A stretch of 64,000 nucleotides of DNA from Pycnococcus provasolii. Its lineage: Eukaryota; Chlorophyta; Pseudoscourfieldiophyceae; Pseudoscourfieldiales; Pycnococcaceae. The stretch lies in NCBI GenBank assembly GCA_938743325.2, contig OW568875.1:496001-560000 (forward strand), read 5' to 3'. Positions 32,729 to 40,711 of this stretch are shown one piece after another. Below the pieces are notes generated by a model, which was not told the DNA's origin, made no database searches, and saw nothing but the letters and a program-made list of their open reading frames with translations. The first letter of the stretch is position 1; the number at the start of each line of letters is the position of its first letter. The position numbers and the translations under genes were made by a program.

Positions 32729-33672
32729 AGCCCTAGTGAACGAACTTAACTAGTGAACACAAACGCACTTACACTTACACAAGCAAGCAACACCGTGTGC
32801 ACCAGTGCAAGTTCACCGATGTGATGGAGCGGAATGGCCGGCCCCCAAGACGGTCTTGCCGTCGAGTGCGGGAGGCGACGCCTTAAAGGCTCACGTGCGT
32901 GGTTCCAAGAAGGACAGGAGAACAAGCCTTGCATGCGGAGGCGGAGGCTCCCTTAAGCCTTAAGGGACCACAAGCCTTGCTTATGACCACCCTTTTCAGT
33001 TGTGATTTTACTCCATCCCATAAATCCCACCTTAATTATAACCACGGCGAGCGATCCCTTCGCCCTTTGCCCTTAGACTATGTGGTTAAGCTTGCTGTGC
33101 GCTTAGGATACCACTCGATCAGAAGGTGCTCTCCAAGGCGTGATCTCGAAGGTTGCCAGCCGAAGCCACCTGCTCTCTCCACGTTGGTATGGGCTCGAGA
33201 GCTTCAAGGATTCGGAGAGGGGTGCACGTGTCGCTTGCCCATGCAGTCTTGCCCATGCGCCCATGCCCATCAATCTCGGGGTCCCATAGGCTTGAAGTCC
33301 ACCTGTGCCTTGCATCGTGTGTTGCAACTTGCATGCCTCGATGGTGTTTCGCACTATTTGGTATTACCAACCTGCCTGGACTGATGCAAGAGGGAGGCAC
33401 CTATTACATACCAGCAAACAAAGCCCGAGTGTGGGACCTGAGTGTGGGTGGGCGTGGGCGTGGGTGGGCCCCAACGCGAACACGACGTTACGACGCACGC
33501 GATTGAGTGACAGAGTTTAGACACAATTGGTCGGACCAGTAAGCTGGGTCACGACCATGGGAACGACCAAACCGTATGGTGGTCCACAGTGGAGTAATAG
33601 AGCAGTAAATAAGACGATCCAGTTTTCGTTTCGGGTTTACCTATAGATTCAGAATGGTTTTTTTTTTAACCT
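32729..33672. other. Gene-free spacer upstream of the ABCG transporter
   Basis: About 940 bases. It contains a perfect 17-nt inverted repeat at 32950-32966 (CCCTTAAG, one base, CTTAAGGG) and a GGGTGGGCGTGGGCG-type G-rich run near 33446. No gene with protein-like features was seen. Confidence 0.5.
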
Positions 33673-34902
33673 TTACACGGATTGCTTGAGCGAGTATGTG
33701 AACAGCTCGCCTCCCCAGTGCAGACGCACGTTCGGCGGCGGCGGCGGCTCGGCCAACGGAGCACGTGGCGGCTTCATATCTGGCGACGACGAAGCAGGTG
33801 GCGCGGAGGGAGGGCGCTGTCCAGCAAGAACCTCCAGTTGGCGTGTAGTCTCCTGACGGTCGGCGAAGCTCGCTCGAATCGCGCCGCGGCACAGCACTTG
33901 CTCTCTCCTCTTGTTCATCTTACGCTCCTCCTCGACAGCCTCCCGCGACAACGTCTCCTCTAGGTGGTCTTCCCAGCGCTTCGTTCGCATCTGCACGAGG
34001 CGCGCACCACCTGGCAGTGACTCAAGAAGGGAGGTTCTCACTTGGTTCTGCTCGAACAGCTTCACCGCGCGGCCGGGCGTTGGCGTCGTGCCCACGGTGC
34101 TAAATTTCTGCGGGTGAAGCAGAAATGGATTCGGAGGAGCCGTTGTCGATGGTTCGCGCTTCGGTAGCGCGGCGCTTGCGGACCAAGGCCTATCGTACGT
34201 GCGGCGGGACGCCAGCCTCGCAGAGCGAGGCTTTGGTGGGTCGCCAGCGCCCGTCTGTGCCGTGGTTGCCGCCGAGACTGCCGCCGCGAGCGCTGCCGTC
34301 ACCGCCGGCGGTGCACCAAATGTGCCGAATCCCTCCGCGAGCCTCTGCGCGCGACTCGACAGGCTGCTCGCTGCGCTGCTTGGTCGACTTCTTCTCCTTC
34401 GTGCAGAAGCTGGCCGCCCACCTCTCGCCTTTCGCCTGAGGCTTGCCAAGAGCTCGGGCATGGAGATGGCGTTGCACTTGGTATCGTCAACGACGTCGTA
34501 GATGCCAAGCAAGTCGTTCAGGCGCAGTTTCAGCTTCGAGAAGCCAGGTAGCAGCTGTACGAAGGTGACGAATTCCCACCGCCCGAGCATACCGTCCACA
34601 TCTCGGTCGAGTTTTCGGAAGACTTCTCTTGCGCGGAACAAGTTGGGTTCGTCGTCGAGGTATTCTTTCAGGATAACTATGGGTGACTTTTTCTGTCCCG
34701 CGGCGTCGAGTAGTTGCGGGAGCATGAGGAGGTTACCGTCCGTGTGGTTGTAGGCGTACGGTTTATCTTGGAACGACAAGCCAACCCCGGCGGCGGCATC
34801 TTGCAGCGTTGTGTTGTATGAGCTCGTGATTGTGCCAGACGTTTCTTGGCCCAGCGGACCGGCTGCCGGACTGGACGTGCGCGGCTGGCCACCCGCGGCC
34901 AT
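33673..34902 (-). CDS. EF-hand-like protein of unknown function
   Basis: Predicted 409 aa; family not recognised. The N-terminal 150 residues include one EF-hand-like loop, KLDRDVDGMLGRWEFVTF, where positions 1, 3, 5 and 12 are compatible with calcium binding, and a weaker second one (YDVVDDTKCNAISMPELLAS). The middle is basic, Ser/Ala/Arg-rich and likely disordered (RARRGRPASARRRRSRPSSA type). The last 130 residues contain a charged helix (MRTKRWEDHLEETLSREAVE) and a proline-rich tail. The order EF-hand pair, basic disorder, helix is common in ciliary and cytoskeletal proteins, but that is inference. ATG at 34902. Confidence 0.68.
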   Translation of the reverse strand: MAAGGQPRTSSPAAGPLGQETSGTITSSYNTTLQDAAAGVGLSFQDKPYAYNHTDGNLLMLPQLLDAAGQKKSPIVILKEYLDDEPNLFRAREVFRKLDRDVDGMLGRWEFVTFVQLLPGFSKLKLRLNDLLGIYDVVDDTKCNAISMPELLASLRRKARGGRPASARRRRSRPSSAASSLSSRAQRLAEGFGTFGAPPAVTAALAAAVSAATTAQTGAGDPPKPRSARLASRRTYDRPWSASAALPKREPSTTAPPNPFLLHPQKFSTVGTTPTPGRAVKLFEQNQVRTSLLESLPGGARLVQMRTKRWEDHLEETLSREAVEEERKMNKRREQVLCRGAIRASFADRQETTRQLEVLAGQRPPSAPPASSSPDMKPPRAPLAEPPPPPNVRLHWGGELFTYSLKQSV

Positions 34903-35343
34903 ATGTCCTTTCTTACCTTAACCTTAACGAGAGGAGTGCGGAAATGATTCGGATTCGCCACGTACAGTACGGCGAGTTCAGCGCTGAGGATGTTACCCCC
35001 CGACCACTTCCTTCCTGTGAGGTGGCAGCCGAGCTCGCCTGACTGCTCGAGGCCGACGACCAGGTCTGACCACGCCTTCATGCAATGCATGCAGGCATGG
35101 GCAACCTCGGGTATCGGGAATCGGGATCAACATCGCATCGCATCGCATCGCATCGCACGCAACTCGACTACTCGACTACACAGCGCACGGTGCGGTCTGT
35201 TCTGTCGATCTGCTTTCTCGTCGTCGATCGGGTTGGAGAAAGAGGTCATGAAGGTTGCCAACCCATCCCCCAGGCACCTGGGTTGGGGGGAGAGAGGGAA
35301 CTGGGTGATGGATGGCGTGCGGATACAATTTAAAGATTACACA
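34903..35343. other. Spacer between EF-hand-like and OMS1-like genes
   Basis: About 440 bases. A short (CATCG) repeat lies at 35131-35156. Nothing else was recognised. Confidence 0.5.
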
Positions 35344-36258
35344 CTACACGTTGATGGCCACGCCCTTCGCCTTCGCCTTTGGTCTTGCGACAACCAAGTA
35401 CGTCGTTCCGAAGTGAAACGTCTGCACACTCACAACCTCCACGTCCTCGCTTGCGTGGACAATCTCCGCAATGTCGCGGTTCCAAACACAGCCCCAGTTG
35501 CGAAGGTGCTTGTCCATGTCACGGTCCAGCTGGTTATTCAACCAGCTCGCCCAGCTGCTCCTACCGTGCTCAAGGAGCAAGATGAGCCCGGTATCCTGCT
35601 TGACAGATTGCGACCACACTCTCAGTGCTACTTGCGGGTCTGGAACGCTGCACAGTCCGAACGTGTCGACTAAAACGTCGAAAGGCCCGCCGGTGCGACG
35701 CAGCGCGCTCGCGTCGTCGGCTTGTGCGACGGCGTACTCGACGTCGAAGCTCGCGCGGCTCTCTTCCGTTTTTCTCTTCGCGACGTCGATCATCGCGTCG
35801 CTCCGGTCGGAGACGACTAACTGTTTCACTCTCTTGGAGGGATAGTACGCGACGTTCCTGTTCGTGCCCGCGCACACCTCGAGCACTTCGTTGTGTCCTT
35901 GTGGGATGTACCTCCAGAGCATGTACCATCTCAGTATCGGCACGCCCATGATGATTTCGTCCATGGAAATTTTCGAGTCGTACGAGGACGCGTTGCGTGA
36001 CCAGACGGAGGCGGCGGACGTGCGCAGGAACGACCCTGGAGCAGGAACCGCCCCCGAGCAAGAACAGCAAGCGCCATGGGAGGAACCCACGCCATCCTGG
36101 TGACCCACGCCAACCTGATGAGAAGGTGAAGGTGACGAAGACGAAGACGAAGACGAAGATGAAGACGAGGAAAAATACGAGTATGCACAGAACGTCCCGC
36201 CCACGTACGCCGCGAGACCCGCGCCGATGACGACGCGATTCAACTTCATAGACGCCAT
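35344..36258 (-). CDS. OMS1-like mitochondrial SAM-dependent methyltransferase
   Basis: Predicted 304 aa. A hydrophobic N-terminal helix (VVIGAGLAAYVGGTFCAY) is followed by a polyserine/polar stretch, a membrane-anchor layout. The methyltransferase domain has a glycine-poor motif I, VLEVCAGTNRNVAYY (about residues 126-140), then VVSDRSDAMIDVAKRK. FGLCSVPDPQVALRVWS, ILLLEHGRSS and HLRNWGCVWNRDI are strong OMS1 signatures. Yeast OMS1 is an inner-mitochondrial-membrane protein found as a suppressor of an oxa1 mutation; its substrate is still unclear to me. The ATG at 36258 gives the anchor. Telomere-like repeats and the GGAACCCCGAAT motif lie 90-200 nt upstream. Confidence 0.85.
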   Translation of the reverse strand: MASMKLNRVVIGAGLAAYVGGTFCAYSYFSSSSSSSSSSSSSPSPSHQVGVGHQDGVGSSHGACCSCSGAVPAPGSFLRTSAASVWSRNASSYDSKISMDEIIMGVPILRWYMLWRYIPQGHNEVLEVCAGTNRNVAYYPSKRVKQLVVSDRSDAMIDVAKRKTEESRASFDVEYAVAQADDASALRRTGGPFDVLVDTFGLCSVPDPQVALRVWSQSVKQDTGLILLLEHGRSSWASWLNNQLDRDMDKHLRNWGCVWNRDIAEIVHASEDVEVVSVQTFHFGTTYLVVARPKAKAKGVAINV

Positions 36259-36344
36259 TGAGCTTCAGCTACGAGACTCGAGAGAGAAAAGATGAGGGGG
36301 GCGGAGAAGAATATGACGAGAAGAAGAACATTAAAATTGACGTC

Positions 36345-36356
36345 GGAACCCCGAAT
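36345..36356 (+). promoter_or_regulatory. GGAACCCCGAAT motif, copy 2
   Basis: Exact 12-mer, about 87 nt upstream of the OMS1-like start codon and 75 nt from a telomere-like tract. Confidence 0.5.
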
Positions 36357-36431
36357 CGAATCGATGTTTGGTAAATCAAGTTCCATCCATCCCCTAATCA
36401 CTAACCCTACCTTAACTCATCCCCTTTCATC

Positions 36432-36456
36432 CCCTAACCCTAACCCTAACCCTAAT
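36432..36456 (+). repeat. Telomere-like (CCCTAA)4 tract
   Basis: Four units about 175 nt upstream of the OMS1-like gene; reads TTAGGG in that gene's sense. Confidence 0.9.
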
Positions 36457-36821
36457 CACGAATTGGAATTTGGGGAATTCAGTTCGAAGGGGCTTAATGG
36501 ACAGATGGATGCTGTTTTGTTTTGACTTTTTTGATTCCAGATGCTCGAACTGAAACTTAACCGAATCGGCGAATCTCTCTCTCATAAGGGTGGGTACTGG
36601 GTCGCGAGAAGAGCACCTTTTTTTAAGTGATTTTTAAACGTCTGTCGGCGAATCTTTCAAGCAACTTGAGTGTCAAATTATTAATACTGTAGTAGAACTC
36701 GTTTAGTCGTTTTCACGTTCCATTTTGTTATTATTATTGTTATTGTGCTTGAGTGCTTTGACCACAGTTCAACACTTGTCTTCACTTCATTTCAAATTTC
36801 AAGCAAGAAGAAATACCACTC

Positions 36822-38681
36822 ATGATGATGATGATGATGATGTCGCCCGTGAACACGTCCGCCGTGAAGATGACGATGGCCGCCGGCTTGTTGGCGTTAC
36901 CACGGCTCCTCCTCGGACTGCTACTACTCATCACGACGACGACGATGATGACGGCTTTTATGATGCTTGATGGAGGACAGGTGGTGGTGGTGTCTGCTCA
37001 TCAAATCGCCCGCAAAGTCCCTCCTCTCGCTTGCTTTGGAGACGCGCCTGTCGCGCGTATGCAAATTGATGTCGTACGGTCAGATTTCTCATCCTTGGCT
37101 GCGACAAGTTCGGGCAGCACGCTCTTCGCGCTCAACAACGGTGAGAAGGCGGCATTCCAGTTTACCATCTCATCGGAAAACGGGAAAATCGAGAAGATTG
37201 CGGAGTGGAACCTGACCAACATCGTCGCCGATCCTGAGGGCATCGCGTACTTGGGAGTTAACAAGGCAGGGCATGAATTTGCAATCACCGACGAAAATCC
37301 GAGCAAGGTGCACATGGTAACGCTACAGCATGGTGGTGGTGGAATCACTTCGTCGAGCGTCATGACGACGGCGATCGATCCGCCAGCGATGGCAAATCTA
37401 GGCTTTGAGGGCGTCGCGAATGTTCCAGGTGAAGGCCTCTTTGTCGTCCAGGAACAGAAACCGGCTGCATTGTGGTTTGTTGCTGCTAGCAGGGGAGTTG
37501 TGACTGCTCCTCAGAAGCTCGTCGACACTGCGACGAACACATTAGGAATAGACGCTCTCTCCGACATTACCGCCGCTGGTGGTGACGCCGCAGAGCCGGC
37601 AGAGGTGTTTGTGCTCTCCAAGGCACCCAAACAAATCACACGTCTCGACATATCGGATCGAAACAACGTTAAGATCATAGAGCAATATGCCGGGGCGATA
37701 TGTGGTATGAAGCAGCCAGAGGCGATAGCGTTCACCACCGCCTCCGAGGATGGCAAGAAGGTGCGCATGCTTGTTGGTGGTGAGCCTACGGAATTGCTCA
37801 TCTTTGAGGCGGATGTTGACTGCGACAAAAAACTCAATTCGACGGAGGGTGCTGTATTTAGTTGTCCAGATCTTGCTGCTACGGTAGGATGCGACATGAC
37901 AATCGAGGAGGGCGGATGCCCGCAACGACGCTGCGACAAGGCGCTTTCTAATTCAGAAAAGGTGTGCACCGACGATTCGCCGGACACGCAGTGCTCGCTT
38001 GAAGAGTGCAAGCAGAAGTGTACCAACCACGCGGCATTCAAGTGCTCTACATACGCGTACGACAAGGCTGAGAAAGAGTGCTACGTCTTCGAGTCGTGCG
38101 TGGGCGAAACTGACGAGCCTGATTACACGCTGTACGTCATGCGAAAAGGGTGCGACATGACAATCGAGGAGGGCGGATGCCCGCAACGACGCTGCGACAA
38201 GGCGCTTTCTAATTCAGAAAAGGTGTGCACCGACGATTCGCCGGACACGCAGTGCTCGCTTGAAGAGTGCAAGCAGAAGTGTACCAACCACGCGGCATTC
38301 AAGTGCTCTACATACGCGTACGACGAGGCTGAGAAAGAGTGCTACGTCTTCGAGTCGTGCGTGGGCGAAACTGACGAGCCTGATTACACGCTGTACGTGA
38401 TGACGAATCGCGAGTGCAAGAAGGACATGTCGGAAGGCGGATGTCCGCAGCGTATGTGCTCGCTTGAAATGAACGACAGCAAGCTTGTTTGCGACGGTGA
38501 CGCCGCTCGTGTGAATGGTGATGCAGCAACGCCCTGCACGCTCGATGAATGCAAGCAGAAGTGCGATAATGACAAGGCTTGCGCGCACTTCATGCATGAT
38601 GCCGACGACAATGACTGCTATCTCATGAGTGGCTGTAAGGGAGAAGGATTCAGCGATGACTTCACTGTGTACTGTATGTGA
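36822..38681 (+). CDS. Secreted SdiA-regulated-like domain protein with three PAN-like Cys-rich repeats
   Basis: Predicted 619 aa. The start is a run of methionines (ATG repeats at 36822 on), then a hydrophobic signal (GLLALPRLLLGLLLLITTTTMM). Residues about 75-340 resemble the SdiA-regulated/phytase-like beta-propeller family: NIVADPEGIAYLG, ITDENPSKVHMVTL and GFEGVANVPGEGLFVVQEQKP are its blade motifs. The rest is three PAN/apple-like cysteine domains (GCPQRRCDKAL...CSLEECKQKC...CYVFESCVG). The first two (nt 37890 and 38151) are a 261-nt tandem duplication differing at one codon I can see. The third is divergent. Likely an extracellular or wall-bound protein binding carbohydrate or protein; its role is unknown. 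Confidence 0.8.
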   Translation: MMMMMMMSPVNTSAVKMTMAAGLLALPRLLLGLLLLITTTTMMTAFMMLDGGQVVVVSAHQIARKVPPLACFGDAPVARMQIDVVRSDFSSLAATSSGSTLFALNNGEKAAFQFTISSENGKIEKIAEWNLTNIVADPEGIAYLGVNKAGHEFAITDENPSKVHMVTLQHGGGGITSSSVMTTAIDPPAMANLGFEGVANVPGEGLFVVQEQKPAALWFVAASRGVVTAPQKLVDTATNTLGIDALSDITAAGGDAAEPAEVFVLSKAPKQITRLDISDRNNVKIIEQYAGAICGMKQPEAIAFTTASEDGKKVRMLVGGEPTELLIFEADVDCDKKLNSTEGAVFSCPDLAATVGCDMTIEEGGCPQRRCDKALSNSEKVCTDDSPDTQCSLEECKQKCTNHAAFKCSTYAYDKAEKECYVFESCVGETDEPDYTLYVMRKGCDMTIEEGGCPQRRCDKALSNSEKVCTDDSPDTQCSLEECKQKCTNHAAFKCSTYAYDEAEKECYVFESCVGETDEPDYTLYVMTNRECKKDMSEGGCPQRMCSLEMNDSKLVCDGDAARVNGDAATPCTLDECKQKCDNDKACAHFMHDADDNDCYLMSGCKGEGFSDDFTVYCM

Positions 38682-38711
38682 AATCGACGGCGTGAAATCG
38701 ACACAACTGGT

Positions 38712-38802
38712 GAATGGGCTGAATGGTGAAAGTGAATGATGTGAATGGACGACCGTTGGACAGAGTAAAGCACACTTCATTACTGAATGAGGGATCTCAG
38801 GT
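38712..38802 (-). repeat. Shared 3'-UTR element, copy 2 (glyoxalase)
   Basis: Antisense to the plus strand shown, thus in the sense of the minus-strand glyoxalase gene, starting about 20 nt after its stop. It matches copies at 20913 and 59344. It also lies within 30 nt of the stop of the convergent gene ending at 38681. Confidence 0.85.
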
Positions 38803-38820
38803 TCCGATCATATCATTCAA

Positions 38821-40029
38821 TCACTTGTACGGCTGAAAGGCGTCGCCGTATCCGCCGCGTTTGACGATCTCGACCATGTAGCCGTCCGGATCGAGCGCAA
38901 ACGCTAGGCCCTGCATCTTACCCCCCTCCGGACGCTTCGCGAGCTCACCACCAGCCGCCTCGATTGCGGCGCACGCCTCATCGACATCGTCCACCAAAAA
39001 TCCGATGTGACCGAAGCCACGCTTGCCCTGTTCATTTCCGTTCTTGTGCTTGAAGTCCGGGTCATTTTCTGTGCCGTGATTGTGTGTTAATTCGAGCACA
39101 GGTCCGTGCAGCGCGCCAACGTAGCCTTTCGACGCGTCACGATCCTGTGGATCGTGTGTTGGGGGTGGAGTACCAGGAGGCAGCGTGGCAAGAAAGTAAT
39201 TGCTGAAATTTGCCTCTGGATAGTGCGACTCACGCACAAGCGTCATGCCCATGCCATCGCGGTAGAACGGCAATGATCGCGCGGGATCCTTGATGCGCAT
39301 CATGGTCTGCGACAGGTTGAACTCCTGCTTGATTTCGCTCTTGTCCGAGCGCGGCACGATTTCCACCCAGTACCCGTCCGGATCGTACGCGAACGCCAAG
39401 CCTTTCATGCGTCCTTCGTCCGGCTTCTTCTTGAAGGCCACTCCTTGTTCTTCCAAGCGCTTACAGCTCGCATACACGTCGTCACAGTTGAAAGCGATAT
39501 GTCCGAATCCGTCACCTTCTTCGTTTCCGGCGTGGTAGACTTCCCCGCTGTCTTCGTGGTTGTGCGTGAGCTCAAGCACGGTTCCTTGTGTGCTCCATAG
39601 GTGCTTGTGCGCGTCGACTGAGCCTGGTTCAAGCGCTGGCTTCGCACCTTCGTCGAAGCTTTGTAGGAAGTACAGTGAGAAGCCCATATCGTTGAAGTCG
39701 TACGTGTCAACGTGTGTCATGCCCATGACTTCGGTGTAGAACTTCAAGGATGCTGTTGGATTTTTGATTCTGAGCATGGTTTGCTGAAACGACGGACGAA
39801 GCTGAGAAAGACGATCGTACGCCTCTGCTGATGAGGACGCGAGCGATTGCGACTGTGATGCTGACATGACTGTTGTTGAGAGACGACGCCTGTGACTGTG
39901 ACTGTGAGAAGCCCTGGAAGGAGGGCGCACTACTACACTACTCTGAAAGCAAACAGAGCGTATCTTGAAGTAGGAGCCGGTTAATCGCGTGCACGACAAT
40001 GATGCTGTTGCGCTCCCAATGGCGCGCAT
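38821..40029 (-). CDS. GLO1: Glyoxalase I, two tandem domains, probable organellar isoform
   Basis: Predicted 402 aa from ATG 40029, or 348 aa from ATG 39867. Lactoylglutathione lyase isomerises the methylglyoxal-glutathione hemithioacetal. Two full glyoxalase domains follow each other: TMLRIKNPTASLKFYTEVMG with VLELTHNHED, GFGHIAF and DPDGYWVEIV; then TMMRIKDPARSLPFYRDGMG with VLELTHNHG, GFGHIGF and DPDGYMVEIV. Each has the Q, E, H and E metal ligands, as in the two-domain yeast and Plasmodium enzymes. The 54 residues between the two ATGs are Arg/Ser/Thr-rich with almost no acids, as in a transit peptide, so one gene may give organellar and cytosolic forms. The 3' UTR carries the shared element; the promoter carries telomere-like repeats. 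Confidence 0.9.
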   Translation of the reverse strand: MRAIGSATASLSCTRLTGSYFKIRSVCFQSSVVVRPPSRASHSHSHRRRLSTTVMSASQSQSLASSSAEAYDRLSQLRPSFQQTMLRIKNPTASLKFYTEVMGMTHVDTYDFNDMGFSLYFLQSFDEGAKPALEPGSVDAHKHLWSTQGTVLELTHNHEDSGEVYHAGNEEGDGFGHIAFNCDDVYASCKRLEEQGVAFKKKPDEGRMKGLAFAYDPDGYWVEIVPRSDKSEIKQEFNLSQTMMRIKDPARSLPFYRDGMGMTLVRESHYPEANFSNYFLATLPPGTPPPTHDPQDRDASKGYVGALHGPVLELTHNHGTENDPDFKHKNGNEQGKRGFGHIGFLVDDVDEACAAIEAAGGELAKRPEGGKMQGLAFALDPDGYMVEIVKRGGYGDAFQPYK

Positions 40030-40128
40030 GTAGGTAGGAGAGACGCGACGACACAAGTCGACAATTAAGTGCCAGTGGGGAGGGACGGCGCAGTGGCAGG
40101 GGCGGAGAGCGGGACCCGAACCCAACCC

Positions 40129-40153
40129 GAACCCTAACCCTAACCCTAACCCG
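40129..40153 (+). repeat. Telomere-like CCCTAA tract
   Basis: About four units, flanked by degenerate CCCGAA/CCCAAC units from 40115 to 40158, 100 nt upstream of the glyoxalase start; TTAGGG in its sense. Confidence 0.9.
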
Positions 40154-40172
40154 AACCCGGGGAGATGCGAAT

Positions 40173-40184
40173 GGAACCCCGAAT
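40173..40184 (+). promoter_or_regulatory. GGAACCCCGAAT motif, copy 3
   Basis: Exact 12-mer, about 20 nt beyond the telomere-like tract, upstream of glyoxalase on the minus strand. Confidence 0.5.
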
Positions 40185-40711
40185 CTACGAGAAACCGTCA
40201 GGGGGTAAGGGCTGAGGGAAGGGCTGGGAATAAGGGCATTCGGACCACCTTAGGTGACCTGACCTGAGGTGAAGGTGCGCGTGGGGGCTGACTGCTGAGA
40301 AGGCCGCGGCCAGCGGATGCTGCGAATCGTCCCCTTCTTCGGTCCCCGTTCGGGTGATTTCAAACACATCATCCTGTGTTGTGTGTAAATGTGTCTTCCC
40401 ACCCGGAGGCCGGAGCTCCCGTCCCACCATCCCGTCCCCCACCATCCAAAAGTGTCCCGCGTGAAGTCAGGAGACTCAGCTGAGCAGGTTGACTCAGGCA
40501 ATAACCTTAGGCATCAGGGCAGAGAGAGAGAGAGAGGTGATTTTAACTTTTAAGTGGCCAACCACTCACTCCTCCAACATTCCAACCAGCGAGCGAGTCC
40601 ACACTCCCCTCTGGGAGCGTCTTGCAGCGTCAAGTCTTGCCCTTCCTTCCCCTCTTTCCCTACCCGGTACCGGGTAGGCGTCCCCTTGACTCGCCATTGA
40701 ACCCGTTTGAA

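Larger units (their letters stand above)
36259..36821. other. Divergent promoter between OMS1-like and SdiA-regulated/PAN-like genes
   Basis: About 560 bases holding the motif at 36345 and the telomere-like tract at 36432. The right half is AT-rich. Confidence 0.5.
40030..40711. other. Divergent promoter of glyoxalase and the 1168-aa membrane protein
   Basis: About 680 bases. It contains the telomere-like tract and the GGAACCCCGAAT motif near its left end. No gene was seen. Confidence 0.5.
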
